A stretch of DNA of 64,000 bases from JAAXKN01 sp036261625 (GTDB lineage: Bacteria > Bacteroidota > Ignavibacteria > Ignavibacteriales > SURF-24). The stretch lies in assembly GCA_036261625.1 (NCBI GenBank), contig DATAKL010000059.1, positions 173,213 to 237,212 of the forward strand, in the 5' to 3' direction. Below the pieces are notes generated by a model. That model saw only the letters and a program-made list of their open reading frames with translations. It did not search any database and had not been told where the DNA came from. The position numbers and the translations under genes are program-made. Shown here one piece after another: positions 63,386 through 64,000 of the stretch; position 1 is the first letter of the stretch; the number at the start of each line of letters is the position of its first letter.

Positions 63386-63868
63386 TTATTTAATCAGGAG
63401 GAGTTTCTTTGAGGCTCTGAACTCTCCGGCCTGAATGGAATATATGTACATTCCGCTGGGGAGGTTTGAGCCATCAAACTGAACCTTATACTCATCTGCC
63501 TTCTGCTCTTGGTTTACAAGGGTGGTAACTTCACGGCCGAGCAGGTCATATATTTTCAGTTCCACAAATGCCTGCTTTGGAAGTGAATAAGTTATTGTTG
63601 TCCCGGGGTTAAAAGGATTAGGATAGTTCTGATAAAGTAAAAAATTGTCCGGCAATTCTTTAACATCTATCATTTCTGAGAGCTGGCGGCGCCATATTCC
63701 ATTTATAGTACCTCCTGCAAAAAGATACCTGTCATTTGAGGCAAGTGAATATATCTGTGTTTTTGGTAATCCATTATCCACAGCTTCCCAGTTAAGACCG
63801 ATATTGTCGGATAAATACAAGCCCCAATATGTTCCTGCAAATATACTATTCTCTACTTTAATAGTTAC
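63386..63868 (-). pseudogene. 5'-truncated T9SS cargo gene
   Basis: The frame ends in a complete type A sorting domain (LYQNYPNPFNPGTTI ... ASKKLLLIK). Before it are the last Asp-box-like units of a propeller (SIFAGTYWGLYLSDNIGLNW, LFAGGTINGIWRRQLSEMID). Upstream the frame meets a stop at 63872-63874, with no signal peptide or start behind a ribosome binding site. The 3' end of an IS66-type transposase lies only a few bases beyond. The gene has probably been cut by that insertion. An internal TTG at 63820 could allow translation of 144 residues, but this product would not be exported. Confidence 0.7.
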
Positions 63869-63882
63869 TACTCAGTAGAAAA

Positions 63883-64000
63883 TTAGAAATTTAGAAGGGG
63901 TTTACCCTGGAAAGCAGATAAGAGTGCATCAAAGACATTAAAGCCCTGCTTTCTGGCTGAAGAGATGTAGCCTCTGATGCGGCAGAAGAAGTCGGCTCCT
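63883..64000 (-). CDS. IS66-family transposase, C-terminal end (continues past the window)
   Basis: The minus-strand frame reads GADFFCRIRGYISSARKQGF, then NVFDALLSAFQGKPL, and a stop. This matches the C-terminal end of IS66 transposases (Y-I-S--RKQG-N-----L--AF-G-P). Only 38 residues lie in the window. The outer end of the element should lie between its stop and about 63850, but I cannot define the terminal inverted repeat without the other end. Confidence 0.7.
   Translation of the reverse strand, partial: GADFFCRIRGYISSARKQGFNVFDALLSAFQGKPLLNF

Overview
The window reads as a chromosomal segment of a member of the Ignavibacteria (FCB superphylum, near Chlorobi and Bacteroidota). The main evidence is a set of secreted proteins that end in the type IX secretion (T9SS) type A sorting domain, in the wording typical of that group (Q-NYPNPFNP-T-I-YS, then LPSGMY-Y, then KK-LLLK at the C-terminus). 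Coding sequences commonly use TTG or GTG starts behind AGGAG-type ribosome binding sites. This placement is inference from gene content; no rRNA lies in the window.

Region 1 (1-30 kb) is mostly housekeeping. It holds the end of rplS and an MqnA-like gene, then a minus-strand operon (adenosine deaminase, small hypothetical, urocanate hydratase, phosphoglycerate dehydrogenase). A TPR lipoprotein, a DUF3467 protein, two large envelope proteins and a pair of LptF/LptG-type permeases follow. Next come an M20 peptidase, a YgfZ-like protein, a PduO-type cobalamin adenosyltransferase, tmRNA, a HAD phosphatase with a metallophosphoesterase/beta-propeller fusion, lepA with two tandem signal peptidases, a T9SS-exported subtilisin, an O-methyltransferase and a radical SAM protein.

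Region 2 (30-45.7 kb) starts with a NodB-type deacetylase and about 1 kb without a gene. It then has a methionine gene pair (metY-metX) preceded by a methionine-rich 12-residue leader peptide and a terminator, which looks like a ribosome-mediated attenuator. A 1066-residue C45-type hydrolase fusion, manA, a G3E GTPase-aquaporin-winged-helix operon, and a DUF134/NifX-like pair follow. The DUF134 gene has a perfect 30-bp palindrome next to its promoter.

Region 3 (45.7-64 kb) is accessory and envelope-related: T9SS proteins, lipoproteins, a DUF5916 protein, an MntA/HepT toxin-antitoxin pair, a serpin remnant, and the 3' end of an IS66-type transposase that appears to have truncated a T9SS gene. 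From about 50.3 to 63.3 kb almost every intergenic space carries a copy of one dispersed non-coding repeat (about 140-290 bp). All copies point the same way and most alternate with single minus-strand genes or operons. This gene-repeat array is the most unusual structure in the window; its mechanism is not evident from sequence alone.
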